64,000 bases of DNA from Xenorhabdus sp. IM139775 (GCF_028598745.1 NZ_JAQRFK010000006.1:1-64000); one strand, 5' to 3'; counted from the first letter of the stretch, positions 38,893 to 47,712 are shown. The notes: a model not told the origin generated them from the letters alone. Made by a program: numbers and translations.

Positions 38893-40887
38893 ATGAGTCA
38901 AGATAATACTGGTCAGGTAAAGACTAAAACTTACATTAACCCACCAGTTTTTTTCTTCTCGGCGTTTTTAGTCATTGCACTGGTGACATTCGCTGGTTTG
39001 AAACCTCAACTTGCCGATCGATGGTTTAAGGCTTTGCAGCAGGATATTTTTGTTAATGCCAGTTGGTTTTATATCCTCACGGTTGCTTTAATTCTACTTT
39101 CAGTCACCTATTTGGGCTTGTCCAGATACGGCAATATAAAACTGGGTCCCGACCATGCTGAACCAGATTTCAGTTATTTTTCTTGGTTTGCCATGCTCTT
39201 TTCTGCGGGGATGGGGATCGGGCTTATGTTTTTTGGCGTGGCTGAACCTGTCATGCATTATTTATCCCCTCCGGTAGGAACACCTGAAAGCATTGCTGCT
39301 GCTAAACAAGCGATGAAATTAACTTTCTTCCATTGGGGGCTGCACGCTTGGGCAATTTATGCCATTGTCGCTTTGATTCTGGCATTTTTTAGTTATCGGC
39401 ATGGGTTGCCTTTAACCCTGCGTTCTGCGTTGTATCCGATTATTGGTCATAAAATTTATGGGCCGATTGGCCATGCCGTGGATATATTCGCTGTCATTGG
39501 TACGGTATTCGGCGTTGCCACCTCTTTGGGGTATGGCATTCTTCAGGTTAATGCGGGCCTTAACCACCTGTTTGGTTTGCCGATCAATGGAACTGTACAG
39601 GTGATATTGATTGTTGTTATTACCGCACTGGCGACCCTTTCCGTTGTTTCCGGCCTGGATAAAGGCATCCGTATTCTGTCTGAATTAAATTTGGGCCTGG
39701 CCTTCTTATTGTTGGTTCTGGTTGTGGTTTTAGGGCCAACCGTGCTCTTGCTGAAATCTTTTGTGGAAAACACCGGCGGCTACCTTTCGGAAATTGTTAG
39801 CAAAACCTTTAACCTTTATGCTTACGAACCCAAATCCAGTCATTGGCTGGGGGGATGGACATTGCTGTATTGGGGCTGGTGGTTATCATGGTCCCCATTT
39901 GTCGGCATGTTTATCGCCAGGGTTTCCCGTGGCCGGACAATTAGAGAGTTTGTGGCGGGCGTTTTGTTTGTACCGAGTGGTTTTACCCTAATGTGGATGA
40001 CTGCATTCGGTAATAGCGCCATTGACATGATTTCCAATAACAAGGCGGAAGAACTGGCGCACGTAGTGCAGTCGGATGTCTCTCTGGCGTTATTTAACTT
40101 CCTGGAACATTTTCCATTTCCTGGCGTTCTTTCATTTATTGCGATGATAATGGTCATCATGTTTTTTGTCACCTCAGCGGATTCAGGTGCAATGGTGGTT
40201 GATACACTGGCATCCGGTGGAGCCAGCCATACCCCGGTTTGGCAACGGATCTTCTGGGCAGGGCTGACGGGCGTGGTTGCCATATCATTATTGATTGCCG
40301 GAGGTTTGTCAGCCTTGCAGACAGTCACGATTGCCAGTGCGCTTCCTTTCTCTATCGTCCTGCTGATAGCTATTTATGGCTTGTTTAAGGCGTTGCGGGT
40401 TGATGCCTACAAGAAAGACAGCCAGCAAATGACGACGATCGCGCCTCCTGCCAGCCGCAATCCGATCCCGTGGCAGCGGAGATTGCGGAATATTATCTAT
40501 TATCCCAAGCGTTCGCAGGTGAAGCGTTTTATGCACGAAATCATCCAACCGGCAATGGAAATGGTGGCTGACGAACTGGAGAAACAAAATAAAACGGTTG
40601 TGAACAATGATGAGATGAATGACCGCATTCATCTGGAAGTGGATTTTGGTGACAACTTAAACTTTGTCTACCAAGTTCGCTTAAGGGGTTATATACAGCC
40701 GACATTTGCCCTTGCCGGTTTGGAAGATGACGATAAAAATGAGGAGCAAAAATATTATCGTGCAGAAGTTTATCTCAAAGAGGGTGGGCAGGATTATGAT
40801 CTGATGGGCTGGACTCAAGAACAGATCATCCACGATATTTTGGATCAATACGAAAAGCACATTCACTTTTTGCATTTGGTTCGTTAA
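38893..40887 (+). CDS. betT: BCCT-family betaine/choline transporter (BetT-like)
   Basis: Inner-membrane betaine/carnitine/choline transporter, 664 aa, with 12 helices in residues 15-500 and a long cytoplasmic C-terminal domain (500-664), the arrangement of BetT rather than the shorter CaiT. The signature GWTLLYWGWWLSWSPFVGMF near residue 315 supplies the Trp-rich substrate site, and GMGIGLMFFGVAEP near 98 is the family's glycine-rich helix. The likely substrate is choline or glycine betaine, used as osmoprotectant. No betAB genes are adjacent, so a choline-oxidation link cannot be shown here. Confidence 0.85.
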   Translation: MSQDNTGQVKTKTYINPPVFFFSAFLVIALVTFAGLKPQLADRWFKALQQDIFVNASWFYILTVALILLSVTYLGLSRYGNIKLGPDHAEPDFSYFSWFAMLFSAGMGIGLMFFGVAEPVMHYLSPPVGTPESIAAAKQAMKLTFFHWGLHAWAIYAIVALILAFFSYRHGLPLTLRSALYPIIGHKIYGPIGHAVDIFAVIGTVFGVATSLGYGILQVNAGLNHLFGLPINGTVQVILIVVITALATLSVVSGLDKGIRILSELNLGLAFLLLVLVVVLGPTVLLLKSFVENTGGYLSEIVSKTFNLYAYEPKSSHWLGGWTLLYWGWWLSWSPFVGMFIARVSRGRTIREFVAGVLFVPSGFTLMWMTAFGNSAIDMISNNKAEELAHVVQSDVSLALFNFLEHFPFPGVLSFIAMIMVIMFFVTSADSGAMVVDTLASGGASHTPVWQRIFWAGLTGVVAISLLIAGGLSALQTVTIASALPFSIVLLIAIYGLFKALRVDAYKKDSQQMTTIAPPASRNPIPWQRRLRNIIYYPKRSQVKRFMHEIIQPAMEMVADELEKQNKTVVNNDEMNDRIHLEVDFGDNLNFVYQVRLRGYIQPTFALAGLEDDDKNEEQKYYRAEVYLKEGGQDYDLMGWTQEQIIHDILDQYEKHIHFLHLVR

Positions 40888-40909
40888 TCATGCGTTTGTG
40901 AATAAATCG

Positions 40910-40945
40910 CCCATCCCCAGACTGACAATTTGGGGATGGGTTGTT
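40910..40945 (+). terminator. Rho-independent terminator of betT
   Basis: CCCATCCCCA (40910-40919) and TGGGGATGGG (40931-40940) form a 10-bp GC-rich stem, followed by TTGTTTGTC. It lies between the convergent betT and yedE-like genes and could serve both. Confidence 0.75.
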
Positions 40946-40958
40946 TGTCAGTTACTTT

Positions 40959-41384
40959 TTACGATCCACCAACTACGATCCGCCAACTACGATCCGTCAA
41001 CCCCATTCCGATGATCATCGCCACGACAAAGGCCAACCCTTTTGCATGGCCTGCCCCCAGCAGGACTAAGCCTGGCCCTGGGCAAATGCCGGCAATGCCC
41101 CATCCTAGTCCAAAAAGTGCGGCACCTCCCATCAAACGCCAGTCAATTTGACGTTGGTCAGGCAATATCATCGGTGTGCCGCAAAGTGCGTACTGGCGAC
41201 GATTAGCCAACATGAAACCGATCAGGCCGACAAGAATAGCCCCCATCATCACGAATGCCAAAGACGGGTCCCACGGACGAGCCAGATCCAAAAAACCTAA
41301 AACTTTGGCCGGGTTTGCCATGCCACTGATAATCAAACCCAAACCAAAAATGACACCAGACAGAAGAGAAAGTATCACGATCAT
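40959..41384 (-). CDS. Half-size YeeE/YedE (PmpB-like) sulfur-transport membrane protein
   Basis: Membrane protein of 141 aa with four hydrophobic segments. GLGWGIAGICPGPGLVLLG near residue 95 is the conserved Cys-containing motif of the YeeE/YedE family, whose members import thiosulfate or move sulfane sulfur. It pairs with the next half-size gene, 21 bp upstream on the same strand, so the two likely make one transporter. The C-terminal end (DRSWRIVVGGS) is encoded inside a 14-bp tandem repeat, so the repeat number sets the stop codon and the last residues. Confidence 0.85.
   Translation of the reverse strand: MIVILSLLSGVIFGLGLIISGMANPAKVLGFLDLARPWDPSLAFVMMGAILVGLIGFMLANRRQYALCGTPMILPDQRQIDWRLMGGAALFGLGWGIAGICPGPGLVLLGAGHAKGLAFVVAMIIGMGLTDRSWRIVVGGS
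40960..41001. repeat. Three 14-bp tandem units at the end of the yedE-like gene
   Basis: TACGATCCACCAAC, TACGATCCGCCAAC and TACGATCCGTCAAC lie in direct tandem. The unit is not a multiple of three, so each copy is read in another frame, and the stop codon TAA (40959-40961) begins at its edge. Confidence 0.85.
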
Positions 41385-41405
41385 TTTTTTTCACCCTATT
41401 AACGA

Positions 41406-41828
41406 TCAGTCACTCAACATGGTTGCAGTGACAAATCCCACGGCCATAAAGATCAGTGTGGCGACTAATGAACGCAAGGAGAGGCGGGAAAGTCCACATA
41501 CGCCATGCCCGCTGGTACAGCCGGAACCTAGCCGTGTTCCGATTCCCACTAAAAGCCCCGCGATAATAATGGCAGGCCAAGATGCTGTAACGATGATTTC
41601 CGGTAATGGATACAGTAGGTTATAGAGCACAGGAGCAATCATGATGCCTGCCAGAAATGCGACCCGCCATGAGCGATCATTTGTTTTACGTTGCAATAAT
41701 CCACCGAGAATACCGCTGATACCGGCAATCCGGCCGCAAAATAACACCAGTGCTATTGTGGCCAGACCAATCAATATCCCTCCACCAAAGCTCATTCCCG
41801 GTGTGAACTGGGCAAAATTAATGTTCAT
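41406..41828 (-). CDS. Half-size YeeE/YedE (PmpA-like) sulfur-transport membrane protein
   Basis: Membrane protein of 140 aa with four hydrophobic segments. GTRLGSGCTSGHGVCGLSRLS near residue 95 is the hallmark YeeE/YedE motif with the functional cysteine (given here as its key part GSGCTSGHGVCG). Start ATG lies 1 bp after the stop of the regulator gene, with GGAGAT as ribosome-binding site inside the end of that gene, so translation is probably coupled. Confidence 0.87.
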   Translation of the reverse strand: MNINFAQFTPGMSFGGGILIGLATIALVLFCGRIAGISGILGGLLQRKTNDRSWRVAFLAGIMIAPVLYNLLYPLPEIIVTASWPAIIIAGLLVGIGTRLGSGCTSGHGVCGLSRLSLRSLVATLIFMAVGFVTATMLSD

Positions 41829-41829
41829 C

Positions 41830-42195
41830 CTAATCTCCTGTTATTTCCGGCTTCGGGCAATACAAGGTATAAAGAGTATGAAGCAGTGTCAGAATGCGTT
41901 CGTCTTCAATACGGTAGAAAATTTGTTTCCCTTCCCGACGCGTCTGCACCAGATTTAACCGCCGCATGACACCTAATTGCTGTGACAGCGTTGGCTGATG
42001 GATGCCCACGGCGTCTTCAAGCTGTCCGACAGAAGCCTCTCCCTGACTCAGTTGGCACATCAACAGTAAACGGTCATCATTGGCAAGCGCCCGTAACACA
42101 TCTGCTGCTCCTTCAGCAGCTTCCCGCATTGTTTGCTGCGAAATTGTTTGCCGCAAAATCGCTTGCTGCACAGGGTTATTCGTCTTCATCACCAT
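41830..42195 (-). CDS. ArsR-family regulator, BigR/YgaV/SqrR-like (sulfide-responsive type)
   Basis: Winged-helix repressor of 121 aa. The helix-turn-helix is EDAVGIHQPTLSQQLGVMRR. Two cysteines, in RLLLMCQLS and at the end in YTLYCPKPE, sit where BigR/SqrR/YgaV have the pair that forms a di- or tetrasulfide bridge with reactive sulfur. Start at 42195 is chosen because AAGGTGAG lies just upstream; the frame runs on to 42252 without a ribosome-binding site. It heads an operon with two sulfur-transporter halves, so it likely derepresses them under sulfide or persulfide. The N-terminus carries a three-copy 15-bp repeat. Confidence 0.85.
   Translation of the reverse strand: MVMKTNNPVQQAILRQTISQQTMREAAEGAADVLRALANDDRLLLMCQLSQGEASVGQLEDAVGIHQPTLSQQLGVMRRLNLVQTRREGKQIFYRIEDERILTLLHTLYTLYCPKPEITGD
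42128..42172. repeat. Three 15-bp tandem units in the ArsR-like gene
   Basis: ATTGTTTGCTGCGAA, ATTGTTTGCCGCAAA and ATCGCTTGCTGCACA follow each other, encoding QQAIL, RQTIS, QQTMR just before the DNA-binding domain. Confidence 0.75.
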
Positions 42196-42436
42196 ATTCT
42201 CACCTTGATAATTTACTTTTTTATATAATATAAATTTATAAACTAAATGCAAGCTGGTTGGGGGATTTTTGTCCTCAAGATACGGATACAGCTTTAAGAT
42301 GAAGATGACGTTGGAAATGTGAATTCTATCGGCTTAAATAAAGCCAAAAACGACCTTTAAACAAAGTGTCAGGATTGAATAAATTTATGTACTGTTAATC
42401 AATATTAAAACAGCAAAGGGAAAAAAGAAAAAGAGT

Positions 42437-42901
42437 ATGGAAAGCTATAAAAATTACACGATGGATAAAGCTGATTTGATATTACATCCTGTTATTGGTG
42501 GGGAATTGATATTACTGAATTATGTTGGGTTTGCACAAGAAAGTCGATTTCAGTTTTTGAGAAAAATAGAAGCCAGGAATGGAATGAATGATACTGAAAT
42601 ATTAAAATTTATCAATTTCAAACAATACCTTTCTAACGATGTTTTTATTATTAACGAAGATTCTTATATCAAAGATAAAGTCTATTTAATGGACGCGAAC
42701 CATATTGATGATTTTGTTGGGGATTATTTTGAATTGAACGCCAGTGGATTTTTTGGTGGTGATACATTTTTTATCTCTCCTTTAAATAAGGCGTTGATTG
42801 AGTTTCAACATAACGGTTATGTATTTCTGCATCAATTGCCAATCGTATTAAATGACTATGGCAAGTCGAAAATGTTAACTCAATCAATAAACTACATTTG
42901 A
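42437..42901 (+). CDS. Hypothetical protein, unrecognised
   Basis: A 154-aa soluble protein, rich in Phe, Ile, Asn and Asp (pI likely acidic), with no signal peptide and no motif I recognise. It has notably AT-rich codons compared with nuo and men genes. GGGAAAAAAGAAAAAGAGT precedes the ATG. Size, acidity and isolation are in keeping with an orphan immunity protein of a toxin system, but nothing in the sequence proves it. It stands just upstream of hipBA, separated by its own promoter. Confidence 0.7.
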   Translation: MESYKNYTMDKADLILHPVIGGELILLNYVGFAQESRFQFLRKIEARNGMNDTEILKFINFKQYLSNDVFIINEDSYIKDKVYLMDANHIDDFVGDYFELNASGFFGGDTFFISPLNKALIEFQHNGYVFLHQLPIVLNDYGKSKMLTQSINYI

Positions 42902-42922
42902 TTTTTTATTTGTCTTAAACGG

Positions 42923-42951
42923 TTATTGTTGTGGGAAATTTACGTTATAAT
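42923..42951 (+). promoter_or_regulatory. Probable hipBA promoter
   Basis: A perfect -10 TATAAT at 42946-42951 lies 17 bp after a weak -35 (TTATTG). The inverted repeat ATTAT-tgtc-ATAAT just downstream could be an autoregulatory operator. This placement argues that translation starts downstream, at 42982 or 42991. Confidence 0.45.
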
Positions 42952-42990
42952 CATCAAATTATTGTCATAATAGTAGCAGGAATGACGCTT

Positions 42991-43266
42991 ATGTTTTCTC
43001 TCTACACCGCCTATGATGTACAGCATGAATTAAAAGACTTTATCAAACGGCAACGTAAACAACAAAAATCATCCGTCGAAGACTTAGCCAAACGTTCCGG
43101 CGTGCCGTATAGCACCATCAGGAAATTTGAGCGCACCGGTAATATTTCATTACGGCAGTTTCTTATGTTATTGGAAGCGGTTGGTGAGTTACATCCACTG
43201 CATGAACTCACGAAGGAACGTAAGCGTGAGCCAACTACGATTGCTGAGGTACTGAAAAATGCTTAA
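42991..43266 (+). CDS. HipB-like antitoxin, XRE family
   Basis: Small helix-turn-helix protein of about 91 aa. The HTH is SSVEDLAKRSGVPYSTIRKFERTGN, followed by LRQFLMLLEAVGEL. It most likely binds its own promoter and neutralises the adjacent HipA-like kinase. The frame is open from a GTG at 42931, but that stretch overlaps a strong -10 box and adds an odd hydrophobic leader; AGGA at 42976-42979 fits ATG 42991. Overlaps hipA by 8 bp. Confidence 0.85.
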   Translation: MFSLYTAYDVQHELKDFIKRQRKQQKSSVEDLAKRSGVPYSTIRKFERTGNISLRQFLMLLEAVGELHPLHELTKERKREPTTIAEVLKNA

Positions 43267-44500
43267 TACGCTATTAAATGTTAAGAGGAAATTTTCTGAT
43301 GGCAGCAATATGCTGGTTGGGCAATTGGCGGAGAATAAAGAGGGGGTTTATTTTCAATATGATGATTCATATCTTGCCAGTCATCCGAAATCACTCTCTC
43401 CGTTTCTGATTAAGGCAGATAATTCATTACAAAAAGCCCCAAAAACGCCTCATTATGGACTGCATGGGGTTTTTGGTGACAGTTTACCCGATGGCTGGGG
43501 GCTGTATTTAATGGATCGTGTATTTCGGGCAAATGGCTATAATCCCAAAATGGTGACGGCCTTAAAACGGTTGGCTTATATGGGTGAACGATGTTCCGGC
43601 GCGCTTTACTATGAACCAGTCATGTCTTTTTCTGCAACGAATGAGAGAGATATCGATCTTATCACGCTCGGCAAAGAGGCAGTGAAAGAATTTGAAGGTA
43701 TGGGATCTGTTTTTCTTAACTCTCTTATGGATGCCAGTGGTTCCGGTGGTGCTCGTCCCAAACTCAATGTGACAAAGTGTGCCAATGGTCTATTTTCAAC
43801 CCATGCTGATGCTATTGGGGAAAAATTGATTATTAAATTGACGTCTGATCGGTTTTCTTTGCAGCATTCAGAAAGTCTTGTTGAATATGCTTATATGAAA
43901 ATGGCGAGAAATGTTGGAATTGAAGTACCTGATTTCGAGTTATTGGCGGCGGGAAATGGCCGTTTCTGGTTACAGCAAGCCCGGTTTGATTGTTCGGCAC
44001 AAGGCCGCTACCACATGATTTCAGCTTGTGGATTGCTGGATGCACCATTCAGAGAACCTTCTCTGGATTATATTGACTTAGCCAGAGTGACAAGGCATTT
44101 GTGTGGGGTAGAAGAAGCACAAAAATTAGTGAAACGTGCTTTTTTCAACTATCTCACGGTTAATCAGGATGATCATGCTAAAAATTTTGCTTTTTTGGCC
44201 GATGATACGGACAATTGGCGTCTTTCTCCGTTTTATGATGTGGTTTATATGCCGTCACCTTATAACGAACATATGACTTCGTTTAACGGTAATGGCAAAG
44301 TCATTACTCCTTCCGCGTTGGAGCAATTAGCGGGGCAGGCGGGGTTTTCCGGCATTACGCCGTTGAAAAATATGCTTGAAGAGATTTATGACGAAACCCA
44401 TCGTTTTCAATCGATTGCCAATGAATTGGAAATCGATAAATCATTGGCAGCTACCATTGCACAACATATGGAGCAGAAATGGTCAGATCTAAAAATATGA
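43259..44500 (+). CDS. HipA-like serine/threonine kinase toxin
   Basis: Type II toxin of 413 aa. The N-terminal subdomain (1-110; YGLHGVFGDSLPDGWGLYLMDR) is the HipA_N/couple_hipA type, and the kinase part (about 145-400) has the SGSGGARPKLNV nucleotide loop, the catalytic NQDDHAKNFAF near residue 300 and the metal-binding YDVVY near 325. HipA of E. coli phosphorylates a tRNA synthetase; the target here is unknown. No disruption was seen. Codons and low GC differ from the core genes around, which fits acquisition by transfer. Confidence 0.88.
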   Translation: MLNTLLNVKRKFSDGSNMLVGQLAENKEGVYFQYDDSYLASHPKSLSPFLIKADNSLQKAPKTPHYGLHGVFGDSLPDGWGLYLMDRVFRANGYNPKMVTALKRLAYMGERCSGALYYEPVMSFSATNERDIDLITLGKEAVKEFEGMGSVFLNSLMDASGSGGARPKLNVTKCANGLFSTHADAIGEKLIIKLTSDRFSLQHSESLVEYAYMKMARNVGIEVPDFELLAAGNGRFWLQQARFDCSAQGRYHMISACGLLDAPFREPSLDYIDLARVTRHLCGVEEAQKLVKRAFFNYLTVNQDDHAKNFAFLADDTDNWRLSPFYDVVYMPSPYNEHMTSFNGNGKVITPSALEQLAGQAGFSGITPLKNMLEEIYDETHRFQSIANELEIDKSLAATIAQHMEQKWSDLKI

Positions 44501-44677
44501 CACAATCGTGGCAATAATGATGGAAAAACACCAAAAAATGCCACTATAGTAACAGTATTGACGTGAGAATGTTGAGTCGATGCTTTTTGCCAAATCCAAA
44601 TATAAATAATCATTATTAATATGTTAGATTTGGCGACCATTAAATCTCTTTACCTGTTTTCGTAGGGCGGAATTTTA

Positions 44678-45652
44678 TCATAACCACTTTTTGACAAATT
44701 CTTCCAACGGCATTGGGCGGTCGAAGTAATATCCCTGTAAATAATTAACAGAATAATTCTTTAACTGATTGATCTGTTCTTGGTCTTCAACCCCTTCTGC
44801 CACAATTTCCAGCCGTAACCGCTGGGCAAGATCAACAATATTTTCCACAATATGTTTTGAAATCATATCGGTATTCATTTTGCTGACAAAGTTATGTCCG
44901 ATTTTGATTAGGTGAACATTAAATTTTTGTAAATAATTATAATTGGAGTAACCCGTACCGAAGTCGTCCAGAGCAATTAATACACCTAATTTATTCAACT
45001 TATTAAATAAACGCATTGTATGATCGTCTGGCAACAATAATTCTCGTTCGGTCATTTCCAAAATCAGTTTAACCGTATCTTTTGGAAATGATCCCAGAAA
45101 ATTTCGGCAATCATCAACTAATTGAATATCTTTATAATGTCTTGCACTGATGTTGAAATTAAAATGGAAATGTGCAGGTAATTGATGGGCAATCGGTGAA
45201 AAATAATCTCGCACTTGGGTGATGAGGTGATGCGTTAAGGGAATAATCAAATCTGATTTTTCAATTTGGGCGATAAATTTATTGGGTGTCAATAACCCAT
45301 GAGCCGGATGTTGCCAGCGAACCAGAATTTCACACCCCATGATTGCATTGTTTTTGCTACAAATAATAGGCTGTATGTAAGGAATGAATTGCTTATTTTT
45401 AATCGCTTTTTTCAGGTGATATTCTGGGCGAGTGATGATTTTGGTGTATTGGTAAAAAAACACCGCAGAGATGAGAGTAAGCAGAGACAGTAAAATAAAT
45501 ACAGGTGCTAATTCCACATCTGGCTGGATATTGTCCTGATAATTGGAAAATAATCTCCAGAATATAAATCCTGTACTGGCAATGAGGGTGATGAATAACA
45601 TCACAAATATCCGATACAGGGATCGGTATGATTTCAGATTCAGCCTCATCAT
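44678..45652 (-). CDS. EAL-domain c-di-GMP phosphodiesterase, membrane-anchored
   Basis: Protein of 324 aa with two N-terminal membrane helices (about 10-32 and 45-67) and an EAL domain (80-320). The catalytic set looks complete: CEILVRWQHP (EIL in place of EAL), NFNISARHYKD, LEMTERELL, LDDFGTGYSNYNYL and VAEGVEDQEQ. It should hydrolyse c-di-GMP to pGpG. It is encoded just downstream of the yfiB-dgcN-yfiR and pga genes on the same strand, though behind a terminator. AAAGGAGAA precedes the start codon. Confidence 0.88.
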   Translation of the reverse strand: MMRLNLKSYRSLYRIFVMLFITLIASTGFIFWRLFSNYQDNIQPDVELAPVFILLSLLTLISAVFFYQYTKIITRPEYHLKKAIKNKQFIPYIQPIICSKNNAIMGCEILVRWQHPAHGLLTPNKFIAQIEKSDLIIPLTHHLITQVRDYFSPIAHQLPAHFHFNFNISARHYKDIQLVDDCRNFLGSFPKDTVKLILEMTERELLLPDDHTMRLFNKLNKLGVLIALDDFGTGYSNYNYLQKFNVHLIKIGHNFVSKMNTDMISKHIVENIVDLAQRLRLEIVAEGVEDQEQINQLKNYSVNYLQGYYFDRPMPLEEFVKKWL

Positions 45653-45871
45653 TTCTCCTTTTTGATAAAGCCCGTTACTTAACAGTAGACTTGTTATCTA
45701 AATATGCAAAGTTTCATTAACTTATTGATCACAAAAAAATGTTGTTCTTTTTTGAGAAAACAATCCCGACTATGTTACAGGAAGAATTTAGCGACGGGAA
45801 ATAGTGAGATGGCTGTACGGCAAGATCGGATCAAAAAATTTCGTAATTAGTGGCGATGATCAAAATAACGA
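45653..45871. other. Spacer upstream of the EAL gene
   Basis: With the neighbouring hairpin this is a roughly 310-bp gene-free gap between yfiB and the EAL gene. It is AT-rich and must hold the promoter of the EAL gene. No repeat or small ORF was recognised. Confidence 0.4.
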
Positions 45872-45901
45872 AATAATTTTGCCATCCGTGGCAAAATTAT
45901 T
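45872..45901 (-). terminator. Rho-independent terminator of yfiR-dgcN-yfiB
   Basis: AATAATTTTGCCA and TGGCAAAATTATT form a perfect 13-bp stem with a 4-nt loop, about 60 bp beyond the yfiB stop. The A/T-rich stem base supplies the U-run on the minus strand. Confidence 0.75.
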
Positions 45902-45962
45902 ATTTATAGATATCAATATATTAAGGTTAACGGTAATAAATGGCGTTATATAAGGCCCATTT

Positions 45963-46448
45963 TTACGGTGTCGTTATCACAATGGCAACCCGGCGGTTTT
46001 CTGCCCGGCCTTTTGAACTCCGGTTATCGGCGATAGGTTGGCTTGGCCCTAATCCACGGGTTGTCAGATGAGTACGCTGCATTCCTCCCTGTGTCAGTGC
46101 CTCTGCAACGGTGTTGGCGCGTTTTAACGATAATTGATTGTTGTAACTCACTTCCCCGTAGTTGTCAGTATGGCCATCAAGACGTGCATGGTGGATACCC
46201 ACTTTGGATAAAACACTGGCGAGTTCTTTTAACTTGGCCTGACCTTCAGGACGCAAGCGGAATTGGTTATTACCAAATAACACTTTTTCAGATATGCCAA
46301 ATAGCCAGCCTTCATCGGTTTGTTGAAATCCTTGTTGTTTTAGTGCGGCGATTTGAGCGGCTGTCAACGCCCCTTTGTTCTGGCAGGCACTGAGAAAGAG
46401 TGTGCCAATAAATACCCAGATAAATACACAGTATCGGTTTCTGCTCAT
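45963..46448 (-). CDS. yfiB: OmpA-like lipoprotein YfiB
   Basis: Outer-membrane lipoprotein of 161 aa. Signal peptide with lipobox LSAC at residues 18-21, then an OmpA-type peptidoglycan-binding domain (about 60-160; LDGHTDNYGEVSYN, RAENRRVAIVI). In the YfiBNR system of Pseudomonas and E. coli, YfiB sequesters YfiR at the outer membrane and so releases the cyclase. ATGA overlap with dgcN shows translational coupling. Confidence 0.92.
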   Translation of the reverse strand: MSRNRYCVFIWVFIGTLFLSACQNKGALTAAQIAALKQQGFQQTDEGWLFGISEKVLFGNNQFRLRPEGQAKLKELASVLSKVGIHHARLDGHTDNYGEVSYNNQLSLKRANTVAEALTQGGMQRTHLTTRGLGPSQPIADNRSSKGRAENRRVAIVITTP

Positions 46449-47707
46449 AGAGGGTTCCTTGATAGATAGTTTAGTTTGGTTGTATCAGCGGAATACCAGC
46501 CGCCACCTCGTTGTTTAATGTGATACATTGCCGCATCTGCTTCCGAGAGCAGTTGTTCCGCCGTGAGTTCACCGTTGGATAAGGCAATGCCAATACTGAG
46601 TGTGATACGCAGGTGTTGTCCGTTGGGCAAAAGGATCGGGGTGTCCATGGCATGGATGATATTTTTCGCAATGCGTTCTGCATCTTCCAGATTGGCAGAG
46701 GGTAATAGGATAGCGAATTCATCCCCGCCAAGCCGGGCAACGGTATCTGTCTTTCTCACCTTCCTTTTTAGCGTGGCGGCTATCGTGACAAGCACGTGAT
46801 CGCCGGCGGCATGTCCATAAATATCGTTGACATATTTCAGTCTGTTACCATCAATAAATAATACTGCGGCACTTTCACGCATGAATTTATCGTTCATCAC
46901 GGTTGAAAGAACACGCTCAAAAGTGGCCCGGTTTGGTAAACCGGTGAGGGAATCATGTTGCGCTTGCCAGGTTAACGCGGCTTTTTCGGTTTGCAGATGA
47001 TGTTGCCACTCTTCCAGTTCTTCCAGCAGGTGATTGAAAACCTGGCTTAATTTGTGCAATTCAGCAATGTGGGCAGAAGGCACACGCCGTGAGAATGTCC
47101 GTTGCTGCCGCACATCATGGGCGACGACCGTAATGTTTTGCAACGCTCTGACGATGCCATCGTGCATACGCAATGAAAGGTAAAGTGAAATGACGGCGCT
47201 GAACAACAGGCAGGCAAACAGGACCAACAGGGCCTGATAAATAAACTTGATAATATGGTTGCTGTTACCGATGAGCCAGACTGAGCCGACTTTCTGCTGA
47301 TGGTGATAAATTGGCAGAGTAATCGGTTCAGGAAGCAGCCAATGATCGACCCATTTTTTGAAATTGTTGGTACGAGATCCCTGATTGGCCTGCCAGCAGG
47401 CTAATACCTGTTGTTTAGCATCAAAAATTTTAGCTTCGGTAAAACTATCGTGAACCGCAATCATTTCCAATATTTCGTTTGCTGCGGTTTTATCCTGAAA
47501 GACCACGGCGGCCTGTGCGGTATGGGCAATGGTCGTGGAGATCAGCTTTAAATTATTTTCGGCATATTTCTGCATGGCAAGCAGTGCCAGCAGGGATAAG
47601 AATAAGCCGACGACGGATAATATGATAAACGTAATAATCAGATGGATACGGTGAAAAGCCTGACGTAAAGTCGGGCGTGATGGCATCAGTGAATAACGTT
47701 TCTTCAT
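46445..47707 (-). CDS. dgcN: Diguanylate cyclase DgcN (YfiN)
   Basis: Inner-membrane diguanylate cyclase of 420 aa: helix at about 22-45, periplasmic sensor part to about 155, second helix 158-180, HAMP-like segment, and GGDEF domain about 255-415. The active site LGGDEFAILLP and the substrate region FIDGNRLKYVNDIYGHAAGD are intact; no RxxD inhibitory site was seen immediately before GGDEF (TVARLGGDEF). YfiR represses it from the periplasm. Five bp separate it from yfiR. Confidence 0.93.
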   Translation of the reverse strand: MKKRYSLMPSRPTLRQAFHRIHLIITFIILSVVGLFLSLLALLAMQKYAENNLKLISTTIAHTAQAAVVFQDKTAANEILEMIAVHDSFTEAKIFDAKQQVLACWQANQGSRTNNFKKWVDHWLLPEPITLPIYHHQQKVGSVWLIGNSNHIIKFIYQALLVLFACLLFSAVISLYLSLRMHDGIVRALQNITVVAHDVRQQRTFSRRVPSAHIAELHKLSQVFNHLLEELEEWQHHLQTEKAALTWQAQHDSLTGLPNRATFERVLSTVMNDKFMRESAAVLFIDGNRLKYVNDIYGHAAGDHVLVTIAATLKRKVRKTDTVARLGGDEFAILLPSANLEDAERIAKNIIHAMDTPILLPNGQHLRITLSIGIALSNGELTAEQLLSEADAAMYHIKQRGGGWYSADTTKLNYLSRNPL

Positions 47708-47712
47708 ACAGA

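Noticed and set aside
42931-42990. Longer hipB start at GTG 42931
   Set aside because: A perfect -10 box lies inside this stretch and the added leader is an unlikely hydrophobic extension.
44501-44677. Terminator between hipA and the EAL gene
   Set aside because: Only a 6-bp GTGGCA/TGCCAC pairing over a long loop was seen; too weak to call.
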